From: Triops longicaudatus
Lineage: Eukaryota > Arthropoda > Branchiopoda > Notostraca > Triopsidae
Direction of reading: 5' to 3'
Assembly: GCA_022885665.1 (NCBI GenBank)
Contig: JAGQDJ010000071.1
Coordinates: 124,001 to 188,000 of the forward strand
Length of the DNA: 64,000 bases
Positions within the stretch are counted from its first letter, which is position 1, and the number at the start of each line of letters is the position of its first letter. Positions 18,282 through 33,200 of this stretch are shown here, in pieces. The notes below the pieces were generated by a model. It had not been told where the DNA came from. It did no database searches and saw only the letters and a list, made by a program, of their open reading frames with translations. The translations under genes were made by a program, and so were the position numbers.

Positions 18282-21200
18282 TTAATTTTCTTGCTGCTGA
18301 ATGCGGAACTCCCATTGGGCAATCAAGGCGCTTTTTCGGCGAGCACTTTTGGCTTCTCTCTGAAATTGATAAACGATAAATCAATAAATTGATAAACGAT
18401 AAATCAATAAGCATGAGGTAAAAAATAATAATAAACAAATCCAAAACTAAACGAGTATACAGCCGAACTATTCATGGAAACAGCTAAAATCAGTGGGACA
18501 GAACGGGGAAACAAGGCGCCCTAAATTAACTGACTAGGGAATAGATTTCACGACAGATTTTTTGATTTGCAACTGAGAAGTATCGTGAATCTATAAATAA
18601 GGTACGAAGTAATTCCGAGGCTAATGAAGTATAGCAAGGTTAAATAAAGGTTTTCGGGGTTTCGTTCACATTCCAGGGATATAGAAGGGTGGAAAAGGTG
18701 ACGTACTGATGACGGTTCTCTGGTTTCTAGGCCACTGAATTGCTCGCTAGCTGCCAAGTTAGAAATCGAAACTGCGCTTCGCAAAGCGGAATTTCCGTTT
18801 TCCACTGGGCGTTCCACGACGGCAGCAGCGTCCTCGTCATCCATCATTGCAAGGAGATTAGGTTGGGATTTGGCAAACATTTTCATACGAGTTAGTCTAC
18901 GAAAACAAAACAGTTAGCGAAATGTATTTCTTACAAAAATTGGGAAAAAATTACAGAGCTATTATACCTTAACTCTTCTTCTCGCTGCTTCATTTCTTTC
19001 AATTCTTCTTGGATTTTGTCTTCAGCGGTGGCAAAAGCGCGTCGCGGTGGCGCCACTTCTCTCTTCTCTACTTCAATCTGCAGAACAGTAATAAAATAAA
19101 CGTCTTCCGACTGAATTCTGAACTCAGCAACTTGGAAGCAAAACTTTAAACTGAATCCACTACAAACAAGTTTGCTTTCTGAACTTATGTGACTGAGCGG
19201 AAAATGAACGGTACTGCAAAAAAATAATGTAGAAAAAAATTATACGATTGAAATGAACCGCACTTCTGGTTTAGAAACGCTAATTTGTTCGCAGACGACG
19301 GGCGAGACAACTGGAGATGCAACTTTGGTGGGCTTGGCGACGGCTTCAGGTTTAGGCGCGAAAGGCGTGAAGGGTTTGCTCGCAAAAGCCGGTGGGCCGT
19401 TAATTTTACCGCGTGACGCAATGAATTTCGCCATAACGCCTTTTTGGGAACTGGCAGGCGTGCTGAACTTTCTGAAAGGCGATACATTCGACGACGACGC
19501 CGTATTAGGAGCGTGGTGTAAATTATGAGCCGAAATGGCACGTGTTAAGGGAGCCGCCTTGGGTGGTGGTGCGTGCGACGTCACCGGTGTAACCTTGTTA
19601 GTGGTGACAGGCGGTACGGGCGACGTTGGCGACGCTACTTGGACTAAATGACTGGACGAAACGGCACGCTGACGTTTTTCGCGAGCTAACTCGTATTCTG
19701 CCGAGTATTCCGCCAACTGCGATAACCTGGCCACCTGAAATAACACCATAATTAGATTAGATTGACATATAAGTACATTAACATTTACAAGCGTCTACAG
19801 TTTTAAGTTTAGAATCCAAAATTTTAACAAGTTCACAAAGAGTTCACATAACACTGCGTTAATTTTTTATTGGAATATTCACACGTCACTGTGAGAAACT
19901 CATAAAAATTTCCCAACGTGAAAAGTACGGAAATCTTTCTTCTCATACTTTGGCGTCAACTCGCTCTTCGGAAGTGGTTTGGATGTGTCCGGTGCTTCGT
20001 AATTCAATCTCGCGTTGTGAGGCTTCTTCAATTTCTTGCTGAATACGAGAAGTGGCAAGTCGGTGTTGCACGTCACGTTTATCGTTGACTACGGTCCGGT
20101 TTCCGATCTTCACCACCTTCCAAACAAATCAAACAGATAAGTCATTATTATCCAAGACATATCCTGAACACCCCAAATAAGAATGAATGACAGCAGGAAC
20201 AGGGAAACGCCCATAAAGTTGGAGTTTCTTCGTTGCAAACATAAAAGGGAAGCTTACTTCTTTGTCAGGCTTGACAGCATGGTTTAGAAGAAAGCCTTTT
20301 TCCTTGCGCAGCTCTTCTTCACGCTCTCCGGCCAACCGGATCTCCCGTTCAATGGGTGTTTCCTTAACGCTCCTGCAATATGGAAAATAACGTTCGTCAT
20401 TTATTTGAAACGTAATTACACACATTTAAATCTAAAGCCACGATTTCAAATTTCAAGGATTTTTCAATGTTTCAAAGCCAACCTCGAATAAACCAAGAAC
20501 TCCATCCTCGGACTGAGCAAGTTGTGTGCGCTACTTATGAACAAGTACCGCGCTTATGAAGCGCCAACGGCATCAAAACATACACCACACACGCAATATA
20601 CTGTTGTATTGCCTTCTCTTACTCCACCAAAGTTTACGTCATGCAGATAAGTTTTTTTTATCTTACTTCCATTGCTTAAAGCAGTCAAAATAAATTACAG
20701 CCATATTCGTTCAATGTGATTGAGCCAAGTGTTAGTTCAACTACTTTAAATTGAAAGAATCAAGTTAGAAATCCTTTGTCATCACGAGATGCTACTGTTA
20801 AGCGAGAAGTCATCACAGTGTTGGAAATTACGTTACCTGAAATGGTAAGCTGTGTTTTCCTCTTGTTCGGGTTCTTCAAAGGGCTTTACCACCACGCGTC
20901 GTTTGGTTACCGGAGCGGATCCGGTACTTTCATGCAAATGCGTTACTCCAGGAGTGCTGTGGTCCCCCGAACTGTGGCCCGAGCTCATTGAATCCATCGA
21001 TTGCGTTCGTTGATGAGGGAACTGCGAATTTCCATAAGTCACTGGTGTTTCCGGACTCGCCACACGACTTGACAAAGAAAAATTCTTGATTATTCCCTGA
21101 TTTTCGACAAAAACGTCAAATTTTAGAACCAAAGTCGTATTTTCAGCTAAAAGAGGTTAATTTAACGACAACTAAAAATGGAATCTGAGTTTACAGGCGG

Positions 21201-24200
21201 AAATTAGGAGAAAAGGATTAAAAAAAAACTTTAAAAAATTAAACTAATTTCCCTGAAATTCGGTTGCACACAACTTTTACTTCTAGCTTTTTCGGTTGTT
21301 GAATTTCTTTGTATCGGTTTCAGGTTTTACAACGAAGATAACTACCTGCTATGGCCATCACTGCCCAATTCTTCGGTGGTTGCTTCTGCATCCGAGTAAT
21401 GGCCTTCGTCTGTAGTGGGTATCGAGGCAAAATTTTCGTTATCGTCGCTACTTGGCAACGCCGTAATCCTCGCGGCATTATTGCTGTACAGCTTTTCACG
21501 CATGAGCTTCACTTCTTCTTCCCTGCGGCGTAAATCTCGGATTTCTTGTGCAATCCTCGCTTCAGCTGAGGAAGCCATCACCTCCTCTTCTTCTTCAGCA
21601 GTCACAACACCTTCACCCACAGGTGGCAGCACCATCTCCACAGGCCTTTCTTCCTCTTCCTTAACCTTCGGTTTGCTCAGGTGAAGCAGTTTCAGCGCCT
21701 CTTCCCGCTCGCGGGCCAGCGCTTCTTCTCGCTCTTTCTGCAAACGAATCTCGCGTTCAATCAAGCTCTCTTGCGGGTTATACGAATCTTCATCTTCGTC
21801 TTCACTGTCGGCCGGCTTCGGACTGAAAATCGGCTCTCGGTGCAATTCGGGCCGTTTGGCGACCACTTCGACCACTTTCGGGTTGGGTTTCGGTTTGGTC
21901 ATCGGAGTTACGGAAGACACTGGCAGATCGGCGGGGTCTTCACTCTCACCGAAGATGTACTGCTGCTTCTTGGGCTGGTGGTCAGCTTCCGAGTCGGCGA
22001 TGATGGACCCCACCGCTACGAAATCGTCGGTAGGTAGGTCCAAAAGGACGTCTGCACCACGGGGTGGTTCGAGGGTGACTGAATTGTCATTGGGCTCGGT
22101 GGTATCCTCGTTATCGAAGCCCGGAGGCGGAGAAATAGTGCGCGTTACGGCAGAGAAATTGGCACGGGGTTTGGCCACTACCAGCGGCTCGGGTTGCATC
22201 GCTTCGCAGCTGAGCATCTTGGCTTCCCAGTATTGTTTCGTCTTCTCTTTTTGCTCCAAAATGGAGTCGCTCACTACTTCACCTACATAATACAACAATT
22301 CTTAAGAAAATCTCTAAAAAGTATTCGGAACATATTGCAGAGTATCTGTCATTGGAAACCATAACGCCACATGGCTCTTTTTATGGAATGCTTCCTCCGA
22401 AATGTGCAGTACCGTAACAGGAGCAAATTTGTGCATTCGAGTGTAATTGCTTGGCCTGCTTTGTTGGAGGGGTTTCGGCTTAAAGCATAGAAACTTTTAG
22501 CTTTTCAAAAAATTGAACTAAAATTGTATGTATGTAAAAAGAGGATTTTTATCAAAATACTATCAATCTTCGGTTTTCTATCAGGCCTTATTCAGAATTA
22601 AGTCTTCATTCAGTCCAGAACTTGGTTTTTCAGCTTCAACTTTGAAACGTTGATGGGTATGGTTTCTGTCCCTCCGAACAATCTTTACTTAAAATTTTAA
22701 ACATTTTCCATATTTTATTTAGAAAGACTGTTGGAAACTTAAATTTTGGAAGAGCATTACCTAAATTTAGAAAGAGCTTGATATTCCTATAACTCACTAC
22801 ACAGGAATTGAACTTTCTGTTCGAAAATGCCACTAAATAAAAAATTAGGAAGAATTTTCACACAGTTAAGACGCCAAATGTGAAACATCGCAAAGAACTA
22901 TCACGAAATGACCCAAATCTGGTCCTTCAGAGCTCAAGAAATCTCCTTTTAAGGACAAGCCCAAGGCGATTAAGAAGCTGCGAAAGTCAATCGTGACAAC
23001 TCTTCGCTCAGTTTCCTGGAGATAAAGGATATCGTAAATTTGCAACATTCTACCTGGCATTGTTGTAGATTTTCGCTCTCGCTCTCACTTTTCCTAGGAC
23101 TTAACTCGTGATTAACGGTTGTACATGTGGCCCTGTAATCTTTTTTTTCTTGCAACATCGTCTATACTGGTTATCTCTCAGTTTATCAATTCTTTTCCCA
23201 TTTCGAATACACAGCTCGACATTTTACATAGCTAGATAACGCCCACGTTAGCCAAACGGAATTCACGTTTTGAGCCTTGATGGATTACAGGCAATCATAA
23301 ATAAAAAATCCGATAACGAGTCAATAGCACGTAAGGCAACCTAGTGCACAACGTCTCAGTTTGGTCTTGCACTAGGAACTTGTTACGAACGTAGAAAATC
23401 AAAAATGTCTAGTTTTCACCCAAAACGGAAGACCAAAAAAGTAAAAAAAAAAAAAAATTAAAATGTAAGCTTAATTTGAATCAATTAAATCTAATAAATC
23501 ATTTCTAACTGGCCTGATCTACCAATAAAAAAATCATTAAAAACGAAATGATTACGTCAAAACATAGTAGAACACTTTTAACATCTTACGTCTGGGTTAA
23601 CGTCAGAAAAATAAAGCACAGCAGTGGACAGTTATGGTATGCACGAATCTACCATACTTCCAAGATAGGTTACGACTAAAGGTAGCAAAATGAGCTGCAA
23701 GAAATGTCGCCCATTTTTTTTTTTTTAACATCACAGAAGCATTCAAACGTGACTACGAGACAAGTATGGAAATCAAGTAAAGAAAAAGCTCAAGTTGCTT
23801 TGGTTTGTCCCCAGGGGCAAAAGGGAGCAAGCTTTTGGAGAGCATCTCTCTTATGGCAATGGACAAAAAATCCCAAGGGTCAAGCAACTCGCACGTAATT
23901 GGCTCGCCTGAGGGTTGTAAATAAAAAATACGACAAAAAATAACAGAACTTTCAATCTGACGCTGCGCTTTTCTCACATGCATACTTGCGGTTTGCCATT
24001 CTTTTGGGAGTATTTACTTTATCCGGGTATGAACAAACCCTTGAAGCTCACCTTCTCAAGGCTAAATACGAGCCACGGCAAGGAATTACAGAAAAACGCG
24101 CCAAATTATACAGTTAACATACCACATAAACGCAATGTTGGACAACACTAACAATCGCATTAAACGAAAAGGCAGGCAAAATCGACGTTGGACACTAACA

Positions 24201-27200
24201 AGACGCATCTGATTCGTTTAAATTACATATTTAGAAGGAAATCTTGGACATGGAAACTAATACTTTTACTTCAAGGGAAACTTACATAATCCGTACCTAA
24301 AATATGTAAATGGTTGACTATCCTAATTAATAAAAATTATCCAACCAACACGAATTCACAAGATAAAGATCTCGTCAAGTCACATGAAATAATCTGAGCG
24401 AAGAGAGTTTGTACCAAGTTTCCGAATTTCTTACTATAGATATAACACAATGAGACATTTCCCACTGTACAGTACGTGCCTAGTATTCCGAGCTTGAGTT
24501 TAGCTTTCGAAAATTTAAAGATTAATTTTCGGTCTAAAGCATTCCAAAACGACCACAAAAATCTCTTTATGGACATCCTTTAAACCGGCAATAAGACCTA
24601 AAGTCCAACACGTGACCACTATCTTCAAGTTATTCCCGGAATGTATTTAATTCTCTTTCTACATGAATTTTTTAAATAGCTTGTATCTCGGCTTTAAATT
24701 CTGTTCTATTAATTTTAATTGCTACTGTATTTTTGTTCTTATTAATGATTTTTGTCTAAGTACCATTCTTCCACCGAAGACTAATTTCATGCCAGAAATT
24801 CATAACCAAAAGTTCATCCTTTGAAGTGTCTCACTTTCGAAATTTCAAGACCAATGAATCGGAAACTTTCGTAAACACCTTCCATTCACCCAAAGCGCGC
24901 TGAGAAAGCTCATCAAAACTTCCTTTTCAGGTAATTTAACTAACGCAAAATTGCCCCCCCCCCAGGGGAACCAGAATTCTTCGCAATGAAGCACCGAAAG
25001 CTATTCTTCCGCATTTAACCGAAACTACGCACACCTGTGGCTTGTTACCAGCCACGAAAAATCAAAATCACAGATCGTAATTCACCACTTTACACGCTCA
25101 ATCCTTACACTTCTTTCCACGCTTAAAGAATTCGCAAACCAGGATCGTCTGTCACTCAAGTTCCGATCCATCAAACTGGCATTAAAAACGCCAGGTGCTA
25201 AACTTTACTGCTCCTCCAACTGCAAGCTGTTGATAAAACTGACGAGCCGGAAAAACGGAAATAATAAAAAAAGGAAAAATATTCCTCCCTTGGTCTAACA
25301 AATTTCCCCCTTTACTTCTACGGCTTCAACCGTTTCACGGCCAGTTTCGAAAAGCAAACTATTAATCAATAATTTTCAGTCAACCTCAAAAATAACAAAA
25401 GAAAGCAGATTTGGACTTCCTTTCATGGTCTTAATGACGAGGTTACTCAACGTAATCAAATACTGCGGTTTTCCTTAATTCAGGGCATTCTAGTGAACAA
25501 AATTCAAAACCGCCTCTCAAGAAGCCCAACTACGTAAAAAAAAAAAAATATTCCTAAAACTCGGAAGGAAGGAAGGACGTTGATTCGTCTTGATTAACCA
25601 AGCGTTATGTCAAAAGCTTAACTTAAACCCAGAAACTCTTCTTCCGACGATGAACAGCCCAAGGTCGCAGAGCATCACACAGAACACCGCACATTCCCAC
25701 CGCAACCCAAAAATGGTGTGTGCGAAATTCCTGGGAAATTCACGGAACCGCAAACGGGAAACAGAAACTCACCTGATTCTCGTCACATCCACTGTGGAAA
25801 CAACACTTAATCCTTTATGTTAAGCTTCCAACCACCTTTTTTGCACGCAATTCCTCCAACGCATACACTAATAAATATTATGGCTATCTTCAGTCACTAG
25901 AAACACTCAACTCAATGTTTTTCTGTGCTTTTAAAGTTTTTGGTAAACTTCCACGCACGTTGGGTTGCAAACACATCTGGCAGACTGCGTTTCCTGTAGT
26001 CTACTGCCTGAGCACCTGGCTTTGTGCTTCCATTGTCAGCATTTACCTGGCCTCCTGGATGCCGCCGGAGGGGTGCGGAGAGGGTGAAGGGGAGAACAAG
26101 GTGGTTAATAACCTAGCTAGTATGCCATGTGCAGGATACATGTATTGCCATGTAGGAGGGCAAGAGGGGAGACAACACAGGTGTAAAGTTGACTGCCATG
26201 TGAAAAGCGGATGACAAGAAGCTCTGTTTTATTGTATACAACGCTGCAACTTGGGAGAATTTTCGCGGTTTCACGCATTCCCAAGACTAGAGCTTTTCGT
26301 TTATCGCCCGGGAATTATGGAAAGTTAAAGGTCGAGGTGAGGCGTATGTGGGAAATAGCGATCTAAGCCTGTTTATTTCTATTGTTCAATACAGTTAACG
26401 AGTTATCGCCTTTTGGAGTGACGTCACTACGTAAATGCTTCTTGCGGATAAGTTAATTGTCAGATAAGAGACTTCACTGCAGTCTTAATTGCAAACAAAT
26501 TCGAAAAAAGTGAACTCGGCTTTTCGAAGGCCCGGAATTTCCTTATTGTAGTGCGCTGTATTGTTTCATTGACGGAACGCAATAAACCAACTAATGGATA
26601 TTTTGGCAATTTTCAGAAATGCGCTACTGCGCACTTCCGCAGTGCGATCCTCCTTAATGAAGCGAGTTAATGGCCATTAGTGGAATTGTTAGGGTAAGAG
26701 AGATGCTTCTTACACGCAGTCAAGTTCATTGTCTTCGTTATTGGACAAAGGAATCGAATAGGGCTGCTTTCCTTAAGAAATTGTAAAAATATTCGCACGA
26801 AAGTACTGCACACAGTTTTGTAGAGTTATGTAAGAACGATTGGGTCACGAGAATTTTGTGTAAGCAATTCTATATAAACGAAACAGTAAAGAAAGTTGGA
26901 AGAAAGTGAGCTTTCGATTGTTTTTCTTCGTTTTACACGCTTAGATAATTTGAAAAGTGAAGAGAGTAGTGCAAGATGATCGGACACGACGAACTGCAGG
27001 AAATCATGTGCTTGACTGATTCATCGAGATTTCTAAGTGTTAGAACACATTGGCAACACTTAACAAAACTTTCGAATGTAGTTGTACGATTTTCCAAAAT
27101 ATAATGAATTAGTTTGCTATCCAGTTTATGCAGTTAATTCCAAGAAAGCTATACAAAGCACTGACGGTAAACTTGAAATTTATTTACGTGCACTACTAAA

Positions 27201-30200
27201 TGAGTGTTTTTTTTTTAAAGCACAAATGGCATAACAAACACAAAATCACAATAGGTTATATTTGTAATAATAAATTAGTTCCCCAGAATTCATTCAAATT
27301 GTCTGGATCTTTCTTGTAAAGAAACAGCAAACAGCTTGGGTTGTTTATGTCAACTGCATATTGTAGAAAGTAGGGCGTTTGTATGTTTAACAATTTAGCT
27401 TCTTCGGTACTCATTTGCATGAAACGAACAATTTTCCTGTACGGAAGAATGTAACGTTTCCGCGTAACAACCCATGTTACCCAATTTTTGATCTGAAACA
27501 CAAAAAACCGAACTACTGACCTTCGTATTCAAATGACTGCTCTGAAACCCACTAATTTCTAAGCCTGAGCTCAAAATTGGGTCTCCTTACCCTACCGCTA
27601 ATTTTTTTTAACATATTTTCTTCCCTCTAGCGGGACAAGCCATGCCAAACTGGTCCGTAAAGCTCGTCAACTATCAGCAAGTATAAGGAAGTGATCCGAC
27701 GTCCAACCGAACGTATGTACAGCATATGCTATAGTAACGGTAAACGTGGCTTCCAGCCATATTCGAACGTCGCTCACTAACCGAGTCTGTTTCCGTATAA
27801 AGCCATTTTTACGATTTCGCTCCCAGCCAAGTCCCTTTTTGTGTGCCTGATCTTAATTCCCCCAAAAGTTTGACCTACAACTTGCACAACCACCGAAACA
27901 CTTCATTCCGGACCCTACTTTGAAAACAGAAACATTACCCATAATTTGCTGATCCGATGTTCACTACCGAGGGCCGAAAACGATTTAGCAATACAATAAC
28001 TATCCACCCTCAAAATTGGGTTAATTGTCCGCACGGTTTGTGACTTACTATCCCCAATCTTGACTGTCCCCAGATTGGTGTGAAACTATTGAAAACCCAC
28101 GAAAATCATCATTCCAGTGCATTCTCGCTCCGGACTTTGCGCTAGCCAGTGCGCATGAATGAAGCTCGGCTCATTTAGAACCGAAGAAAGGCCTGGGCCA
28201 TTTGGGTGCACAATGAACGATTGCCGCAAAGCACACCATTAATGGATCCGCACAACTGACATTCTCCAAGAAAACTAAAACTTGGAATGGAAGACACTTT
28301 TCTTGCCTGTGCAGGTGAATCGCAACAAGGAGATAAAGCGGTGTTGCAGCAAGATCCACGACCCCAAATCAACCAAGCAGATCAAATGTTTTTTTTTTTT
28401 GTTTTTTTGTTTTTTTGCATCCGGCCCGACACAGATTTTCCGAGCCCTTTAAAAATGAATAAAATGTACCATCTTGGCTTAAAGGTACGAAAGACTTTAG
28501 ACAAAGGAGCGAAGTAGAGAGACAAAGAAGGAAGGTCGTCGTGTAAATAAACTTCCTTGTTTGTTTCGTTTCCTTGCCACAGAAAGCGTGCCAATTAACT
28601 CAGATACGGGACACAGAGAAACTCAGAGAACAGGTAAACACAAACGTAACAGATACGCCGAACCTGAGAGCGTTGACTCGCCGAGTCAAAGATTCTTTGG
28701 CTTCGATTGAGAAGCTTTGACCCAAAAGCCTAACCCGCATAGTTTCTTTCCGCTATGCCATGATTGTAGAGTGAAAGGAAAAGTGTGCAAGACTGGAAAG
28801 TGTCAAATCATGACCGCTGAGCGTGAAAACGATTTGCTGTTACTTTCTACCGAATTTACTTAATTGACTTTCCTTTGAACACTTTTGTTCCACGAAAACG
28901 GGTAAAATCATCACGTGGTGATTTATGGCATGATTTTTCCGTTTTATAATCGACGTGTGTTGGAAAAATCCAATGTATACTAAACTCGAATTGTACCATT
29001 TCGTACTTTAAATTTTACAATAGACAAACACAAGTCAAAGACTATTTACTTTATGGAATTATAATACTACTGTAATACTATCTCACAGTTGCAAGAAATT
29101 CCACAACTACTAACAATTATTTTGATTTTTTAAATCTTTCTAGTTTTTATTATTATGGATTGTCACAAGAAAGGCGACAAGGCTTCTAATGAATACAAAC
29201 AAAACCAAAGATTAAGTTCTAGTTATTTTGCCTCTTTAAATCGATCCGCATGTTATAATCCCTTTGAGAAAGACAGTGTAAAATGCCTATATATTGGAGT
29301 AAATTGACGAGCCTCATCCGAGAATTGCTTTTAGGAAGAAATAAGCCTGTTCTCTACACAGATTTGCCTCCTTTTCCGATTACAAAGTAACAGTAGGGTT
29401 GATAGATCGAACCTGAGCGTGAAATCAATCTTAATCGCCTCCCAAGGGCGTCATCACCTTATAAGGCCATGTCTTTCTAACTGCTGACGTCGCAAGTAAA
29501 TTACCGAAGAAAAACTTCTCACGAACGAGAACCTACAACTTCAACCACCTGTCATGCCGTCTTTTAAACCTCAAAACGCGTAAACTTACCTTCAGCTGGC
29601 TTCGTTTCGTCCGCCGGTAAGGTTTTCACGATCTTGTAGGGTTTAACGCCATCTATGGGGACAATTGCGAAGTTCTTGGGCGGGGGCAAAGGCTTCTTGG
29701 GGGAAGACACAGTGGGCGGAGCCTCCATCTTTTCTTCTTCTTCATTTCCATGCTTCGATTCTGGATTATTTTCCAGGCCAGAAATATTTTTGTGTTTCTC
29801 TTCTTCTTCAACAAGCGAAGTATCGACAAAGGGAATTTCGCAGCCACTAGGCGACCGAACCCAATTGTTGATCCTTTTGGCTTTGACGGTTTGTTTCTCG
29901 ATGATTCTCAATCTTTCCAGCTCCAAATCAATATAACTCGCGCCGATATCTTCCACTTCCAAAATTTCATTCCGTTTACTGTCTTTCTTTTTCTGTTCTT
30001 TCATAATCTCTTCGACAATCAATTCGCCGATATTCGCATGTCGCTTGGAGGGCGTGCGCGAAGAATCGGAGAGGATCGAAGATTCCAACATACTTTCGTC
30101 GTTTGGTTCCGCGTCTGTGACAGTGGAAATATCCAAAAGCGGCGGGTCTAAGGAAGAAACCTCGACTAACAGCGAAGAATCGGCTAGAATCGAAGATTCC

Positions 30201-33200
30201 AGCACGCTCTCCTCTTTCTTATCGACTTCGCTAACGATAGACATGTCCAAAATAGTTTGCGGGTCCGAAAACGTAACTTCTACCAAATCAGCTTTGAAGA
30301 CACCCTCAAGCGGCAAAATCAGCTCGTCGGTTAAGGTTCTGACCGGCGGTGGTGACTTAGGCAGCTCAGGAGCTTCTCGAACATCAAAATCTTCGTGAGC
30401 CGATTCTCTGTCAATTACAATAGCCTGTTGAACTGACTCGGTAGCCATTTTGTGTATAATTCCAGATTTTGTTCGTTTGTTAGCTTTAAGCTTCTTTTTC
30501 TTGCAAATCGCCTTCTTTGTTCCTTTTGGCGGGGCTTTTAGGCTAGGAAGATGCTTGGCAAGCTTTCCAGCCGTGACACCAGGTGGCGTCACAGGTTCGG
30601 GCGCCAAGATCTCCACTTCGCGCTCTAAGCTTTCGAACCGACTTAACGCTTCGTCCAAAGTGGCAGTAGTGTCGAGCCCCGGAGGGCTAAAGATGCCGGA
30701 ATCGGGGCTGCGATTCAAGGATTGACGACTTGAATCGATATTCGGTGAAAGCTTAGGCGACGGAGGTAAACTAGAATGGCCGGATGAGGAAGAAGAGCTG
30801 CCGTGGGGACTGGCTTTCGGCGGGAAATTGGTTTTTTGATCGGAAATCTCGACAGAAAGCTCCTGCAACGGGCCAGAATCGACGATTTCGTCAAGATTCT
30901 GATAAAAGTGGTTGCTGTCTTGGCTTTCTTCTGTATCTCCCTTAGATAGCGGAGAATCGGTGCTTTCCAAGCTTTCAGAGTAAATAGGCTCTTCTGCGGG
31001 GTGATTCGGAAGATTCAGGTGATTCTGCCGTTTCTCGTCTAAGTCGTCTTCACTCTCGTCTCCGTCTACCCGGGCATACAACTTTTCGAGTACGGGCAAA
31101 TCGGACGTCACCGTTTGGTAATGTTCCTCCGATTCGATTCCCGCGTCTCTTTCTTGATCCAAACGAAGGCTTTGATTCTCAGCCAACTGCGGTGGCTTCT
31201 TGGCGTGTGAGTAGCACTCGGAAATGGTTTGATAGAGTGGATTGTCCAACGCAGCTATGTCAGGCGTGAGTGGCTCATCGGTAGATTTATTGGAGATTTT
31301 CCGGTCTGAATCCGACGATCGCGCGGGCGGAATCGGGGGCAACGCCGGACTCCCAGATCGATGACTTAACTGACGCGACACGGCATGGCGCTCTTTGGCT
31401 GGTAACTGAACCTTTTCGTCGACCGACGCTACAGGTGATACGATATTGAGGTCTTCGTCGCCGCGGAACGAGCTTAAACGCTGGATGCGACGAACGTCCG
31501 GCGAGGGTGGGCGGTTCTCTGCACCGGTGAACACCACCCCGTCCAAAATGTTGGTGATACTGCCCAAGGAACCGTCCTCCGAGTCTGAGGCGGGACCAAA
31601 TTTGAAAATATTGGACGTTTTGACCCGTTCGCACTCGTCTGGATCGACCTGCAATTTCGAAAACGAATTTTTAGTGAATCAGCCAGATTTCTCATGAATT
31701 TTTATTAAAAATGCTCCACTTTAGTGTCCCAAACGTCCGAGTTTAGCGATATGGATCGCTGAAACAAGTGAGCTGATAAATTGTAAAATGCAGAATTAAA
31801 AATTACGAAATATTCGTGTTATATTGCATTTGTTGTAATATTTAATTAGAGCTAGAAGAATACACGCCACCTGTACAACCAAGCCTGCGAAGTATCGCAA
31901 TTCAACACACACAGCTTGAATTCACACACCACGTATTGCGTTGAAAAAATACGGTGAAAAACTCAAGTAGTCGTATTTTTCAATGTTTATGATTTTGGAT
32001 GGCAACTTCTCTGCAACAGTTGGGGTGTGTAGAGTCAAGCAAGCCAAGTTAATTAGAGTACAATCCGTGGAGATTAATGCCAAGCCAAGGCTTATTGTAC
32101 TGAATCAAACAGTGGAACGTCTAATGGAAGATCGGATGTTATTATAACCGAAACTACTACTGAGGACTGAACGGGACAAGCTTACGGAACAACGTAGCCT
32201 CCTGCTCAACGAGCTCTGGATAGTGGAACAATTTAATTAGCTTTCGGCTGCTCTGTTATCGGTGCCAAGTCCTTTTCGTCCGCAATGACTCTTTTTACTT
32301 TTTTAAAGCCATTGTGGAAGAAAAGCTAGTTACAAATCACAACCACTTTGACAATCACATAATTGATTCCTATTGATAGCATTCTTCATTGAAATCATGG
32401 GAAACTTTTCACGAGTAGTCATACGCCTTCTTCAATAGTAAAGCTCTAACACAGTAGATTTTCGTTACAAAACCTTACTATAACGAACTGTTGACAACTA
32501 TATGCGGTTTATGAGGTCCCCTGTTAGACTCATGTCAGGAAAAACTTCTAGTGTGGCGAGCTTCGGATACACAATTTTTTATCCGCTCAGAAGTTCGTTT
32601 TGATTCGTTTCGTTTTCTTTTTAAAAGAAGAAGTTCAAACATCTAAGAAATGGCAACGAGCATTAGTTCACGCCTGAGTTTTTAAAAAAATCTATTCGGT
32701 TACCCTTCGAAATAATAACCAATGTCGAGTCTTCCTACAACTTTGCGCCTCCAAAGCTTACGCAAAAGATTCTACATGCTGAATTATACGCAACGCCAAA
32801 CACGTACGGTGGCTGAACATTCCTGTTACCTAATTGCATGGTCACATGTTAATCTCATTATTCACTTAACCATAAGTTCGAAGCACCTAATAAATCATTT
32901 CCGCTAAGAACGCAAGTCAATAAAATGAACCGTAAGCTAAACTGTTTAAGGCTTGCATAAACTTAAATTCTTCCCATCACTAACACTAATTAGCCCAACA
33001 ATTTCAACCACATAGTCCACAAACCTCGTGTTTCTTCTTTTTGCTTCCCGACCCAAACCTCCACGTAAAGGTCTTCTTCAACCCCAAGCTACTTAATCCG
33101 CTCATGGTGACTACGCAATTTCACTTAACGAGCGAACATTATATCTCATCACTTAACCTGTTGTCTTAAGAACACTATAACTGTCTTTCGTATTGGGTAC

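Noticed and set aside
25915..26214. Plus-strand 99-codon Cys-rich ATG frame
   Set aside because: It sits in a GC-rich patch with short TGCCATGT repeats, has no splice or homology support, and lies opposite the transcribed strand of the AKAP2-type gene.
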